Shown: positions 14,476 to 23,385 of the stretch, piece by piece
Numbering within the stretch: the stretch's first letter is position 1
Layout: every line of letters starts with the position of its first letter
Virus record (IMG/VR): IMGVR_UViG_3300025000_000203
Span: 1-42,311 of that record
DNA length: 42,311 nt
Origin: a virus
Direction: 5' to 3' (one strand)
Notes under the pieces: model-generated
The model's input: the letters and a program-made list of their open reading frames with translations, nothing else
The model's database searches: none
What the model was told of the DNA's origin: nothing
Translations under genes and position numbers: made by a program

Positions 14476-15036
14476 ATGGGATTAAGAAAAATAACAATAA
14501 GTAAATCCCCTTGGAACGAAAGATGTAAAATGTGTGGACAATATACTTTAGAAGGTGAAGAAATTTATATAGTATATCCTCCAAATGACGATAAAACTTT
14601 AACCTGGGGAATTGTTCACACAAAAGAATTAGATAATATATCTGAAGGATTATCAGAAGAAGATAAAATGAATAAATTAAGAGGGATAAAAACACCTAGA
14701 TTTAAAGGTTTTACAGAAGAACAGAAAAATAATGCTGAATTATTTAAGGATTTATGTTTTAAGAAAGGTTATAGAAAAAGCACACTATCAAAAAGAACAT
14801 TAAAATTTAGTAAACGTGGTACATCATTTAAAATTACATATGATATGATTACAGAAAATATAAGTTATGATTATAGACATAAAGGATTATTTGATGGATT
14901 GTTTATAATGCAAATAATATCTGAATTACAGCATGAATTTGAGAAATTACAAGGTAAGAAACCATGTGAAATAGTAACTGTAAATAGTATTATTAATGAG
15001 GCAGTTAAACAAACAAATGAGTTAATGAAAAGATAA
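14476..15036 (+). CDS. Unknown 186-aa protein with a Cys pair
   Basis: GAAAGGGA precedes ATG 14476. CKMCG at residues 16-20 suggests half of a zinc site. A basic central part (KKGYRKSTLSKRTLKFSKRG) may bind nucleic acid. No family recognised. Confidence 0.7.
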   Translation: MGLRKITISKSPWNERCKMCGQYTLEGEEIYIVYPPNDDKTLTWGIVHTKELDNISEGLSEEDKMNKLRGIKTPRFKGFTEEQKNNAELFKDLCFKKGYRKSTLSKRTLKFSKRGTSFKITYDMITENISYDYRHKGLFDGLFIMQIISELQHEFEKLQGKKPCEIVTVNSIINEAVKQTNELMKR

Positions 15037-15066
15037 TTAATAATAATAATTACAAGGGAGATTGAC

Positions 15067-15453
15067 ATGAGTGAACAAATTAGATACCTAAAATGTACTA
15101 ATTGTGGTTATGAAGATAGCTCTATTCTTACAATGTCTTTACCTATCGGAAGTGGCATATTAAAATGTTATAATTGTAAAAAAGAGGTTAAATTTGATGA
15201 ATTATATTGCGAACAAGGTAGAGGGATGACGTTTAAAGAATACGCTGAATTACTTAAATATATAGTTGATAATCATGGGTGGAGAAATTTACTTAAAGAA
15301 GGATCAAAGCATATAAAATATATTAGGAATTCATTTGATACCAGAACTAATTTAATATTCTCTGTTCAATTAGATAAAGAAGATTTTACTATCGTGAATC
15401 AGAATAGACATAGGAATTTAAAGGATTGGATTTACGAATATTTGAAAAGTTAA
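15067..15453 (+). CDS. Zinc-ribbon protein of unknown function
   Basis: 128 residues with CTNCG at residues 10-14 and CYNCKK at 34-39, a classic zinc ribbon, then a helical body containing HGWRNLLKEGSKHIKYI. Third consecutive gene with a Cys-metal motif. AAGGGAG precedes ATG 15067. Confidence 0.7.
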   Translation: MSEQIRYLKCTNCGYEDSSILTMSLPIGSGILKCYNCKKEVKFDELYCEQGRGMTFKEYAELLKYIVDNHGWRNLLKEGSKHIKYIRNSFDTRTNLIFSVQLDKEDFTIVNQNRHRNLKDWIYEYLKS

Positions 15454-15484
15454 TAGAATATAATTATAAAGGAGATAAATAATT

Positions 15485-15571
15485 ATGGATAATTTAATTA
15501 ATAATTTTATTTGTAGTAAGTGTAATGGAACATTTACTTCTGTAATAATATTAAAGAAAGGTGGAATATAA
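15485..15571 (+). CDS. 28-aa micro-protein with CxxC
   Basis: AAAGGAGA at 15469-15476 precedes ATG 15485; stop TAA 15569-15571. Contains FICSKCNGTF. It ends three bases before the TTG of the PcfJ gene, whose ribosome site lies in its last codons, so its translation may couple to PcfJ. Could be a real micro-protein, a leader peptide or a truncated zinc ribbon. Confidence 0.4.
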   Translation: MDNLINNFICSKCNGTFTSVIILKKGGI

Positions 15572-15574
15572 ATA

Positions 15575-16822
15575 TTGAATGCAACAGCATTAAGTGTTAA
15601 AGATTTCGTTATTGATATATCTGAAACACAAGAAAAAGTTAAACAAAAGAAAATTAAACAAAAAACACTAGTACAAACTACATATGATGTTGTACTACAA
15701 AACAATATTGACTTTGTACTGCATAGAAAAACAGCAACAACAGATAAAAATTTAGTATTTCTTATTAGTCAAGGAACATTTTATATCCAAGATAATAAAT
15801 CAAAGGATGTAGAAACCTTGTCTGAACAGAAACTAAGAGGATTTTTTCAATCTATTTATTGGGATAAATTTGAGATATTAGACAGGGTTATTTGGTGGAG
15901 TGGCAGACCTGAAAGTATGATATCTGAAATGATTAAAATAATTAAAAATAAAGATATACAAGAAATGTATAAGCATGGAATATATGCTAAAGATTATCAA
16001 ATTGAATCTTGGAAAGAGGCATTTAATAATAATATAAAACTGTTTAAATATTGTTATGATAAATGTCAAACATCTATTGCTAATAAAGATAGTTTCGATA
16101 AAATGTTAAAACTTGCAACTATGATAGAGCAACAAATAAATTACAATAATGCAAAACAATTCATTGATAAATTATGCAAATCTAATGTAAAAATGTATTT
16201 AGAAGAAGGTCACTATAGTAATAAGAAAGAATATCATAATACCTTTATAAATTTAATTAATACATACTCATTGGAATTTAATAGATTTATTGAATTTATT
16301 TCTTATGATTTATATTCTCAAGGTATTAGTCAATTTGATAAAAATATTTTAACTGAATATAGTGATTATTTAAGGATGCAAATAAGTTTATATGGAAAAG
16401 TAAAAGAAAAATATCCTAAATATCTAAGAACAGAGCATGATATTATTGCTTTGAAAGTATCTATATATGAAAAACATAAACAAGAATTAATGTTGCTTAA
16501 TGTAGTAGAAAATTTTAAACAATATGCATATAAAGATAAAGAATATTGTATTGTTTTACCTGAAACAAGTATGGAAATTGTTGATGAAGGGATAATATTA
16601 TCTTCGTGTGTGAGTAGTTATGTTGATAAAGTAGCCAAGAATGAAACACTAATTGTATTTTTAAGAAATGTAAATGAACCAGATAAATCACTAGTTACTG
16701 TAGAAGTACAAAATAATTCTATTGTTCAAGCAAAAGGTTATGCCAACAGACCACTTATAATAGAAGAGGAAAAGTTTTTAAGAAAATGGGCAAAAGTAAA
16801 AAAATTAAATTATAGCTTATAA
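15575..16822 (+). CDS. PcfJ-like protein
   Basis: 415 residues. The C-terminal third carries the PcfJ signature: YCIVLPETSMEIVDEGIILS, then SCVSSYVDKVAKNETLIVFL, then SLVTVEVQNNSIVQAKGYAN and a final WAKVKK. PcfJ proteins occur on conjugative plasmids and phages; the domain holds conserved Cys/Arg positions but its biochemical role is unknown to me. TTG 15575 follows GAAAGGTGG. It is the largest gene of this operon segment. Confidence 0.8.
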   Translation: MNATALSVKDFVIDISETQEKVKQKKIKQKTLVQTTYDVVLQNNIDFVLHRKTATTDKNLVFLISQGTFYIQDNKSKDVETLSEQKLRGFFQSIYWDKFEILDRVIWWSGRPESMISEMIKIIKNKDIQEMYKHGIYAKDYQIESWKEAFNNNIKLFKYCYDKCQTSIANKDSFDKMLKLATMIEQQINYNNAKQFIDKLCKSNVKMYLEEGHYSNKKEYHNTFINLINTYSLEFNRFIEFISYDLYSQGISQFDKNILTEYSDYLRMQISLYGKVKEKYPKYLRTEHDIIALKVSIYEKHKQELMLLNVVENFKQYAYKDKEYCIVLPETSMEIVDEGIILSSCVSSYVDKVAKNETLIVFLRNVNEPDKSLVTVEVQNNSIVQAKGYANRPLIIEEEKFLRKWAKVKKLNYSL

Positions 16823-16865
16823 TATATATTAAATAAAAAAATAAATAAAAAGGAGAAATGATATT

Positions 16866-17717
16866 ATGAAAATCCAAACAGGAATGAAATGTAAACAAAC
16901 AAAAGTTATTGAAGAATATGGATTTGATTGCGTAGGCATGGAATTTGAAATTGTTGAAGCAAGTGACAATGTTATTAAATGCAAAGAAGATAATGTATAT
17001 TTAGGTATTGATATTAATGAATTTGAAAATTATTTTGAATTGATTAAGGAAGAAGTTAAGGAGATTAAGGATATTAAAGAAGAAATAATTAAAAATAATA
17101 AAGAAGAATTTAAAGTTGGAGATACAGTAAAATTAACTAGTAAATATAATGGAACAGGATTTATAGGTGGTTACTATTCTAGTTATCCAGCATTTTTTCA
17201 AGAAAATAATATGTTAGAATATGGTAATAGATATACATCACATAAAAGTATGGAAAGTGGAATATATAAAATAGTTGGAATAGGAAAACATAGACAAGAT
17301 AATTCAATAGTATATGTATTGGAAAATAATAATACATATAAAATATATTTATTTAGTAATACATATAATGAAATGGCAAAAGAAATTGATAGTATTAAAA
17401 AAGTACAGAAACAAGTGAAACAAATTACACAGAAATCAACTAATAAAGTATTCTCATATAAATTATTACCACATAAAGAAAAGTGGAAAATAATGCATAA
17501 TGGTGAAATTACTCATCAAACACACGATTCTGGTAATGAATCATATAAACTAATTATCAACGGTAATGTTACAATTGTGATACTTGATGATGGTAGTAAG
17601 GGTATTGCAAAATGTTTAGATAGTGATGTGTATGATATGGATAAAGGAATTGATATTGCTTATTTAAAAGCAATTATTAAGAGTAGTCAGAAAAAGTTAA
17701 AGATGTTGGTTAAATAG
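16866..17717 (+). CDS. Unknown 283-aa two-part protein
   Basis: An N-terminal small beta domain (1-60) is linked by a charged helix (EEVKEIKDIKEEIIKNNKEE) to a second beta-rich domain containing VGDTVKLTSKYNGTGFIGGY and a C-terminal helix pair. No family recognised. AAAAGGAG precedes ATG 16866; stop TAG lies immediately upstream of a promoter. Confidence 0.65.
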   Translation: MKIQTGMKCKQTKVIEEYGFDCVGMEFEIVEASDNVIKCKEDNVYLGIDINEFENYFELIKEEVKEIKDIKEEIIKNNKEEFKVGDTVKLTSKYNGTGFIGGYYSSYPAFFQENNMLEYGNRYTSHKSMESGIYKIVGIGKHRQDNSIVYVLENNNTYKIYLFSNTYNEMAKEIDSIKKVQKQVKQITQKSTNKVFSYKLLPHKEKWKIMHNGEITHQTHDSGNESYKLIINGNVTIVILDDGSKGIAKCLDSDVYDMDKGIDIAYLKAIIKSSQKKLKMLVK

Positions 17718-17720
17718 TTG

Positions 17721-17749
17721 TTGACAGAATATAAAAATAAATGTATAAT
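17721..17749 (+). promoter_or_regulatory. Sigma-A promoter of the conserved-spacer type
   Basis: TTGACA 17721-17726, spacer GAATATAAAAATAAATG, TATAAT 17744-17749. The spacer differs at one base from that of the promoter at 36947 and is close to that at 34879. Confidence 0.9.
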
Positions 17750-17794
17750 ATCATTAGTTATTAAATAATAAAACTAGAAAGGAGAAAAATACAT

Positions 17795-18013
17795 ATGATT
17801 GATATAGAACATAAAAATGAATCTAAAGTTAAAATTGATTTTGCTTACATTGACGAATTTAATAATGAAAGTAGACTTATCAAAACACTTATGAAAGTAG
17901 ATTCAGAGATTCAAACTCAAATTGAGTTATTAGTAGAAGAGTTTAAGTGTTTTTTAATGGGTGTTGGATTCTCACCTAATACTGTTGAAATGATTCAAAT
18001 TATAGAAGAATAG
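17795..18013 (+). CDS. Unknown 72-aa acidic protein
   Basis: AAAGGAG precedes ATG 17795; stop TAG. Helical, soluble (LVEEFKCFLMGVGFSPNTVE). No family recognised. First gene after a consensus promoter. Confidence 0.65.
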   Translation: MIDIEHKNESKVKIDFAYIDEFNNESRLIKTLMKVDSEIQTQIELLVEEFKCFLMGVGFSPNTVEMIQIIEE

Positions 18014-18041
18014 AATAATATAGAACAAAGGAGCAGAAAAT

Positions 18042-18206
18042 ATGGAATTACCTAATATGAAATGCAATAAGTGTGGTAATTTATTTAATTCTATGGATGT
18101 TGCTGTAAAAGAAACTATAGAATATGAAGGTTTAGAAGTTGCGATATTTGGTTGTCCTATATGTGGTAAAGAAATAGACAATTTGCAATGTGATTATTTA
18201 GATTAA
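18042..18206 (+). CDS. 54-aa zinc-ribbon protein
   Basis: AAAGGAGC precedes ATG 18042; stop TAA 18204-18206. CNKCGNLF and CPICGKEI form a textbook four-Cys zinc ribbon separated by a short acidic strand region. Confidence 0.7.
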   Translation: MELPNMKCNKCGNLFNSMDVAVKETIEYEGLEVAIFGCPICGKEIDNLQCDYLD

Positions 18207-18223
18207 ATAGAAAGGAGACTAAC

Positions 18224-18379
18224 ATGAAAGTTAAAGCAATTATTGAGATAACTGGTGATTTTGAAGATAATTTGCCTGACGAAGAAGTGAAACACATATT
18301 AAGAGAAGTAATAAATAATGGTGCAGAAATGAATTATTTAAATGGCAATGTAAAGATATTGGAAATTATTGAGAATTAA
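18224..18379 (+). CDS. Unknown 51-aa protein
   Basis: AAAGGAGAC precedes ATG 18224; stop TAA 18377-18379. A beta-alpha-beta arrangement (KVKAIIEITGDFEDNLPDEE, then a helix, then VKILEIIEN) typical of tiny phage proteins; no function known. Confidence 0.65.
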   Translation: MKVKAIIEITGDFEDNLPDEEVKHILREVINNGAEMNYLNGNVKILEIIEN

Positions 18380-18439
18380 TATGTTATCAATCTTATCATT
18401 TATAATGATATAAAATAAATATAAAGGAGAATTTTGAAC

Positions 18440-18811
18440 ATGAGTAAAATTGACGTTTATAATAAAGTTAAAAGTGAAAATACAAAAGCAATAGAAAAAT
18501 TACATTTATCTTTAGGCAGAAACGGGAAAGGTGAACCAGATCATCGTAATGATAAAGGTACATTTAGATTCTATGATCATCAAATATGGGACACTGATAT
18601 GAAAATTTCTATACATTCTTGTTATGGATATTATGGTTCTTCTTCTGCTTATAGTATTGGAAATCCAATTATTAAAAAATACATACTCGAAGTGTTAAAT
18701 AGAAAAAGTACAGAAATAGTCGAAGATGCAATTAAACTAATGAAAGAAGATATTGAAAAGGCAAGATTAAACTGTGTTGAAGAAGCGAAGCAAATATTGG
18801 AAGTTGTATAA
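18440..18811 (+). CDS. Unknown 123-aa protein
   Basis: ATG 18440 is 9 bases after AAAGGAGA; an upstream TTG 18434 is too close. Gly/Tyr/Ser-rich centre (SCYGYYGSSSAYSIG) between helical ends. No family recognised. Confidence 0.65.
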   Translation: MSKIDVYNKVKSENTKAIEKLHLSLGRNGKGEPDHRNDKGTFRFYDHQIWDTDMKISIHSCYGYYGSSSAYSIGNPIIKKYILEVLNRKSTEIVEDAIKLMKEDIEKARLNCVEEAKQILEVV

Positions 18812-18863
18812 TGATTTAAGTTAATAAATTAATAAAATAATACATAAAAAGGAGAAATTAATT

Positions 18864-19700
18864 ATGATTAAAGAATTCTTTGAAGAAGCAAATTTAAAAG
18901 GTGAAATGATTGTTGGTGGAATTGTAATATGTGTTGGTTTAGTAGGATTTTCATTATTTAAACCTTGGGTCACTGTACCAGCAGGGTATAGAGGGGTAGA
19001 AATGCATTTTGGAGCAATTCAAAATCAAGTATTAAATGAAGGAATTCATTGGAGAATACCAATTAGAGATAGTTTTGAGATGATTGAAGTTAGAGAACAA
19101 AAAGTAGAAGCTATTTGCACAGCAGCGTCTAAAGATGTACAGAAAGCACATAGTAAAATTGCAGTAGTTTATAAAATTGATCCTTTAACAGTAAATAAAT
19201 TATATAAAGAAGTCGGATTATCATACAATGACAAAATTATAGCGCCAGCAATTCAAGAATGTGTGAAAGCTATTACAGCAAAATATTCTGCCGAAGATTT
19301 AGTTCTTAAAAGAGAAGAAGTAAGTCAAGAAATGAAAAGTCTATTACAAAATAAACTCAATTCATATAAAATGACAATTACAATGTTTAATGTTACTGAT
19401 TTTGATTTTAGTGAAGGATTTAATAATGCAATCGAAGCAAAACAAACTGCCCAACAAGAAGCATTAAAAGCAGAAAATGAATTACAGAAAGTAAAATTTG
19501 AAGCACAACAAAAAGTAGAGCAAGCTAGAGCAGAAGCAGAATCATTAAGAGTACAAAAAGAACAAATAACACCTGAAATGCTCAAATTAAGAGAAATCGA
19601 AGCAATGAACAGAGCAGTTGATAAATGGGATGGTAAATTGCCTGGAACTATTATGGGTAGTAATGGGGCAGTACCATTTATTCAAATGAATAATAAATAA
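18864..19700 (+). CDS. SPFH/prohibitin-like membrane-anchored protein
   Basis: 278 residues. One N-terminal transmembrane helix (15-33), then an SPFH domain starting WVTVPAGYRGVEMHFG, then NEGIHWRIPI and a YSAEDLVLKREEVSQ block. An Ala/Glu/Lys-rich coiled coil (about 190-235; EAQQKVEQARAEAESLRVQK) and a Gly-rich tail follow. SPFH proteins form large rings or microdomains at the membrane. Phages occasionally carry one; the role is unknown, with membrane protection or organisation of replication as candidates. AAAGGAG precedes ATG 18864. Confidence 0.88.
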   Translation: MIKEFFEEANLKGEMIVGGIVICVGLVGFSLFKPWVTVPAGYRGVEMHFGAIQNQVLNEGIHWRIPIRDSFEMIEVREQKVEAICTAASKDVQKAHSKIAVVYKIDPLTVNKLYKEVGLSYNDKIIAPAIQECVKAITAKYSAEDLVLKREEVSQEMKSLLQNKLNSYKMTITMFNVTDFDFSEGFNNAIEAKQTAQQEALKAENELQKVKFEAQQKVEQARAEAESLRVQKEQITPEMLKLREIEAMNRAVDKWDGKLPGTIMGSNGAVPFIQMNNK

Positions 19701-19722
19701 ATATAAAGGAGTGAAATATATT

Positions 19723-19860
19723 ATAGTTAGTATCAAATTATGTTTATTAAGAACACTTGATAAAGAAACATTTGGAGGAATATGCATAGAAGAAAAATGT
19801 AAATATTGGGATAAATATTTAAAAATTTGTGTTTTTAGTAGCGGAGGATTTATAAGATAA
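19723..19860 (+). CDS. Unknown 45-aa protein without ATG start
   Basis: AAAGGAGT at 19705-19712 is followed by an open frame with no ATG, GTG or TTG at proper spacing: ATT 19720 and ATA 19723 are the plausible start codons (an in-frame GTG at 19711 overlaps the ribosome site). Protein-like sequence follows (ETFGGICIEEKCKYWDKY) to TAA 19858-19860. One of several genes here in which the ribosome site points at ATA. Confidence 0.5.
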   Translation: MVSIKLCLLRTLDKETFGGICIEEKCKYWDKYLKICVFSSGGFIR

Positions 19861-19897
19861 AAATCTGATATAATCTTAATTATAAAGGAGTAAAAAT

Positions 19898-20104
19898 ATG
19901 ATCGTTAAAATAGGCAGTACATATTATAATTCTACGGAAGAACCAATTCTATTAATACTTAGCAAAGAGGAAAAATCTCATATTGCTAATATGGAAGAAA
20001 ATAAAAACAAATATTTATCTTTTCCTAGTGATTATAATATAAATAATGCTAAGATGATTTTAGAAAATGTGCCTGAATGGATACTTAAATGTGTTGATTG
20101 TTAG
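19898..20104 (+). CDS. Unknown 68-aa protein
   Basis: AAAGGAG precedes ATG 19898; stop TAG. N-terminal strands (IVKIGSTYYNSTEEPILLIL), a helix, and a C-terminal Cys pair (CVDC). The type is frequent in Firmicute phages and plasmids; function unknown. Confidence 0.7.
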   Translation: MIVKIGSTYYNSTEEPILLILSKEEKSHIANMEENKNKYLSFPSDYNINNAKMILENVPEWILKCVDC

Positions 20105-20132
20105 AATAATATAATAAAAAAGGAGAATTTAT

Positions 20133-20696
20133 ATGTCGAAATATATAGATAAAATAGTAAAAGTAATAAATACAGATGGATTTCAATTTCAAGACAGTAA
20201 TGAATTAGAAATGTACATAGGTAAAATAGGAATAATTAAAATTGATCATAATTATGGATTTAGAAATAGATTTATCATAGAATTTTATGATAAAAATGTA
20301 AATGATATTGATTCACAAAAAGGTAAATTATGTTTTGCTATAGATAATTTAGAGTTTATAGGTAAAAATGAAGAAAATGATAAAAATAAAGAAAATGTAA
20401 ATGATAATACTTTACCTAATAGCAATACAAATCTACAAGATATAATTAAACAAATGTTGAATGTTATTGGCGACTACGAAGGTAGTAAATTAACCATAAA
20501 TATTTGGCCTCCGAATGAAATGTGTATTTATATTTATGACAGTGAAATTCCTATTGTAATTAATGTTAAAAATAAATATATTTATATTGATACTGATACT
20601 ATGGATCATCATTTAACTGCTAGTATGCTAGATGAATTGTGTCAGATTGTTAAAATAATTGATAATAATATTGATGTGTTTTTAGGGTGTTTATAG
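20133..20696 (+). CDS. Unknown 187-aa two-domain protein
   Basis: AAAGGAG precedes ATG 20133. A beta-barrel-like N-terminal domain, an Asn/Lys-rich linker around residues 88-105 and a C-terminal alpha/beta domain (IYIDTDTMDHHLTASMLDEL). No family recognised. The stop overlaps an inverted repeat. Confidence 0.65.
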   Translation: MSKYIDKIVKVINTDGFQFQDSNELEMYIGKIGIIKIDHNYGFRNRFIIEFYDKNVNDIDSQKGKLCFAIDNLEFIGKNEENDKNKENVNDNTLPNSNTNLQDIIKQMLNVIGDYEGSKLTINIWPPNEMCIYIYDSEIPIVINVKNKYIYIDTDTMDHHLTASMLDELCQIVKIIDNNIDVFLGCL

Positions 20697-20723
20697 TAAT
20701 AGTAGTAATATTATTACTATAAA
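20690..20723 (+). repeat. 12-bp perfect inverted repeat overlapping a stop codon
   Basis: TTTATAGTAATA 20690-20701 pairs with TATTACTATAAA 20712-20723 across a 10-base loop. No U-tract. One of the family of intergenic inverted repeats in this window. Confidence 0.65.
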
Positions 20724-20756
20724 TAAAATATAAAAATGAAAAGGAGAATGTAAAAC

Positions 20757-21074
20757 ATGAACGAATTATTAAACAATTTATTGGAGAATCCAGATGAATT
20801 AAAAGAAATGATTAAAGAACAAGTAGGTCAGTACAAACCATTAATTTATATGGTTGGAAGTGAATTATTAGATGTCTATAAAGATTTCGCAAATAATACT
20901 GAATACTTTACTACCAAAGCAAAAGTAAGAAAGAATCAATTTGATGCATATATTGAAGTTGGATTTACAAAAGAACAAGCAATGATGTTTCTGCTTGCTG
21001 ACATTGATAATATGAAGAAATCTATCAGTAATGTTACAAACAGTGTAGGAAGCAAGGGTAAGAAAGATAAATAA
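20757..21074 (+). CDS. Unknown 105-aa helical phage protein
   Basis: AAAAGGAG precedes ATG 20757. Helical throughout (NELLNNLLENPDELKEMIKE; FDAYIEVGFTKEQAMMFLLA) with a Ser/Gly/Lys-rich tail. This layout is common for a small protein in Firmicute phages; function unknown. Confidence 0.7.
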   Translation: MNELLNNLLENPDELKEMIKEQVGQYKPLIYMVGSELLDVYKDFANNTEYFTTKAKVRKNQFDAYIEVGFTKEQAMMFLLADIDNMKKSISNVTNSVGSKGKKDK

Positions 21075-21087
21075 AATGATACATAAT

Positions 21088-21125
21088 ATATATTGTGGTT
21101 AGTTTTTATATTAACCACAATATAT
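21088..21125 (+). repeat. 14-bp perfect inverted repeat between genes
   Basis: ATATATTGTGGTTA 21088-21101 and TAACCACAATATAT 21112-21125 with a 10-base loop. The right arm ends 7 bases before the ribosome site of the next gene, so the structure could affect its translation. No U-tract. Confidence 0.7.
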
Positions 21126-21144
21126 AGATGTCAAGGAGAATATT

Positions 21145-21330
21145 ATGGATAAATGTGAAACATGTGTTAATAAAACTGAAATGAGTGAAGCAGAATTATA
21201 TTGTATGTCATATTATTATGGTTATGGTCAAGTATTTGATTGGTGTACTGCAAATAATACTTCTTTAGATTACATGGAGTATTTAGGATGTGATTTTGAC
21301 AAGTGTGAAAAGTATAAGAATAAAATATAA
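21145..21330 (+). CDS. 61-aa Cys-rich protein
   Basis: AAGGAGAA precedes ATG 21145. Seven Cys, starting CETCVNK and ending CDFDKCEKY; likely metal-binding or disulfide-rich. No family recognised. Confidence 0.65.
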   Translation: MDKCETCVNKTEMSEAELYCMSYYYGYGQVFDWCTANNTSLDYMEYLGCDFDKCEKYKNKI

Positions 21331-21349
21331 ATAAAAGGAGAATAAAATT

Positions 21350-21526
21350 ATGAAATTAATTGATAAATTATTACAACTTAATAATGGAAATCAATTTGAT
21401 GCAGAATGTGACTGTCCTTATAACTATTATAAAGGTGAAATATTAACAGATTCATTTACACCTTATTGTGATGAAGATGGTAGTGGATGCGAAAAATGTC
21501 ATAATCAAGAATTAAAAAATAAATGA
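21350..21526 (+). CDS. 58-aa Cys-rich protein
   Basis: AAAAGGAG precedes ATG 21350; stop TGA 21524-21526. Contains CDCPYNYYKG and CDEDGSGCEKCH, a probable zinc site. Adjacent to another Cys-rich small gene of the same size. Confidence 0.65.
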   Translation: MKLIDKLLQLNNGNQFDAECDCPYNYYKGEILTDSFTPYCDEDGSGCEKCHNQELKNK

Positions 21527-21558
21527 ATTTTTGATCACTGCTTGAAAAGGAGAATATC

Positions 21559-21777
21559 ATGTTTACTATTGATTTGCAATTAGCAAAAGAAATTATTATT
21601 AAACAAAATGATGATGGTACACATAGCATTCAAGTGAAAATGGATGTATATGATGAAAAAACAAATAAATATTTGGAAGCTACTTTTATATTTAAAAGAA
21701 CAAATATTAAATTAGATAAATTAGATGTAGAATGCTTAAAAGATAATGATGAAAATATTTGGACGGTACAGTTTTAA
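21559..21777 (+). CDS. Unknown 72-aa protein
   Basis: AAAAGGAG precedes ATG 21559. Almost entirely beta strands (KEIIIKQNDDGTHSIQVKMD). No family recognised. Confidence 0.65.
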   Translation: MFTIDLQLAKEIIIKQNDDGTHSIQVKMDVYDEKTNKYLEATFIFKRTNIKLDKLDVECLKDNDENIWTVQF

Positions 21778-21820
21778 TCAATTGAATGATTTATAGATAA
21801 AAATATAAAGGAGATCACGC

Positions 21821-22195
21821 ATGAAATTAAAGTGGACACCAAATAAACGATACCCTAATACATATTTTGCAAAAGCAAATAATTATGATGAATATTTTAA
21901 ACTTGCTAAAGAATTATATAGCGAAATGGAAACATTTTATAATTATATTACCACAGAGTGGACTGAAAAAGAACATTTATTTAATAATGATAAGGAATTA
22001 TGGTATGAATTTTTCAATGCTAATTGCTTAGATATTGATTTTGATAATATCGAAGATATTGAAGATATAGATTTAGTAGATCCAAAAGAATACGATGGAG
22101 AAATTAGAGTTAAACCTGAAGAAAATGAATATCCTGTTGTGGTTGTTTTTGATGGTGATATAATTATGTGGCAAAGTTTGAGTAATATTGAGTAA
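21821..22195 (+). CDS. Unknown 124-aa acidic protein
   Basis: AAAGGAG precedes ATG 21821. The C-terminal half is very acidic (DNIEDIEDIDLVDPKEYDGE). A 10-base tandem duplication (AGTAATATTG at 22181 and 22191) forms the last codons and stop, so the end of this gene may have been reshaped by slippage. Confidence 0.65.
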   Translation: MKLKWTPNKRYPNTYFAKANNYDEYFKLAKELYSEMETFYNYITTEWTEKEHLFNNDKELWYEFFNANCLDIDFDNIEDIEDIDLVDPKEYDGEIRVKPEENEYPVVVVFDGDIIMWQSLSNIE

Positions 22196-22247
22196 TATTG
22201 AGGAATAAATGTAAATATAAATTAATTAAAAGGAGAAAATAATACAT

Positions 22248-22787
22248 ATGAAATTTAACAAAGATTCAAAAATCGTAAAAGTGTCGGCTTACGCAGAAGG
22301 TTATTATTCAGGAGCGACAGCATATGGAGAACTATATATCCCACATGAATTTTATGAAGAAAATAAAGAAAAGTTATCAAATTTGGAAGTATACGTAGGG
22401 GAACTTGACGGTAAACATTCAGAAGTAGAATGTGATATAGAATTTGAAGAAATTACTGTATTAGATATATTAGAAATGACTAATGATCCATATAATCAAG
22501 ATAGAAATATAGATGAAAAATTATTCTATAGATTTTGTGATACTTTATGTTTATCGGATGAAGAAAGTGATATAAATAACGATTTCTCAAATGGAATATT
22601 AAGTTTAGAAAAAGTATTTACAACAGAAGAAATTAAATTTAATTTATCAAAAGACACAGTTATTGATAATGTATTAGTTCCTAAAGGTACATTAATTCAT
22701 TTTACAAAAGATACTGGAAATAAAGTATTAGATGATTGGGTATGGGAATTTAATTTTAATATTCGTAATTTTTATCAAACAATATAA
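22248..22787 (+). CDS. Unknown 179-aa acidic protein
   Basis: AAAAGGAG precedes ATG 22248. The start AYAEGYYSGATAYGELYIP suggests a beta domain; the remainder is acidic, mixed. No family recognised. Confidence 0.65.
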   Translation: MKFNKDSKIVKVSAYAEGYYSGATAYGELYIPHEFYEENKEKLSNLEVYVGELDGKHSEVECDIEFEEITVLDILEMTNDPYNQDRNIDEKLFYRFCDTLCLSDEESDINNDFSNGILSLEKVFTTEEIKFNLSKDTVIDNVLVPKGTLIHFTKDTGNKVLDDWVWEFNFNIRNFYQTI

Positions 22788-22823
22788 ATGAATAGTTATA
22801 TTGTTTGAAAGGAGGATTAATTT

Positions 22824-23144
22824 ATAATAAAAAATATTCTATGGGTACTACTAGCACATTATATTGCAGATTATCCACTACAAGGTGATTTCTTAGCACA
22901 AACTAAAGGCAAAAACTGGTATAGTTTGTTTGCACATAGTATGATTTATAGTTTAACTATTTGTCTTTGTTTTAAACTATTAAGAGTATTTGCTATATGG
23001 AAGTTTGTTGTGTTATTTATTAGTCATATGATTATTGATTATATTAAAGCAAATTCTAAGAATAAAGAAAAAGCATTGACAAGTTATTTGTATATAGATT
23101 AGGGATTACACATTGTGATATCGATATTGTTGTTAATTGTGTAG
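22824..23144 (+). pseudogene. DUF3307 membrane protein with ATA start and in-frame TAG
   Basis: AAAGGAGG at 22808-22815 lies 8 bases before ATA 22824; no ATG, GTG or TTG is near. The frame reads NILWVLLAHYIADYPLQGDF, then several hydrophobic helices and HMIIDYIKANSK, as in the DUF3307 family (small polytopic membrane proteins). TAG at 23100-23102 interrupts YID-stop-GLHIVISILLLIV exactly where the family has the conserved D-Q-x-L-H motif, so a CAG to TAG change is the simple reading. The frame then runs to TAG 23142-23144. Either a decayed gene, or a gene needing amber suppression and non-ATG initiation. Confidence 0.65.
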
Positions 23145-23192
23145 AGTAAGAATAAAAAAAATAATAAATTAATATTAAAGGAGGAATTTATT

Positions 23193-23342
23193 ATGAAAGA
23201 ATTATTAAATAAAAAGGTTATTGGTAATATTGAGATTAGTCATATTGTAACTACTGCATTTATTATGTTTTGCGGATACTTAATGTTTGGTGATAATGGT
23301 GCATTGAGCGGAGCAATGAAAGTATGGCATTTGAGATATTAA
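23193..23342 (+). CDS. 49-aa single-pass membrane protein
   Basis: AAAGGAGG precedes ATG 23193; stop TAA 23340-23342. One hydrophobic segment (ISHIVTTAFIMFCGYLMFG) flanked by charged ends. Second of three consecutive small membrane proteins. Confidence 0.65.
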   Translation: MKELLNKKVIGNIEISHIVTTAFIMFCGYLMFGDNGALSGAMKVWHLRY

Positions 23343-23385
23343 ATTGTATTTATATATAAATATAAAAAGAAAGGAGAAATAACTT

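Noticed and set aside
18394-18410. TATAAT at 18401 as a promoter for the gene at 18440
   Set aside because: No -35-like hexamer lies 16-18 bases upstream; the sequence is part of a 7-base-arm palindrome in AT-rich DNA.
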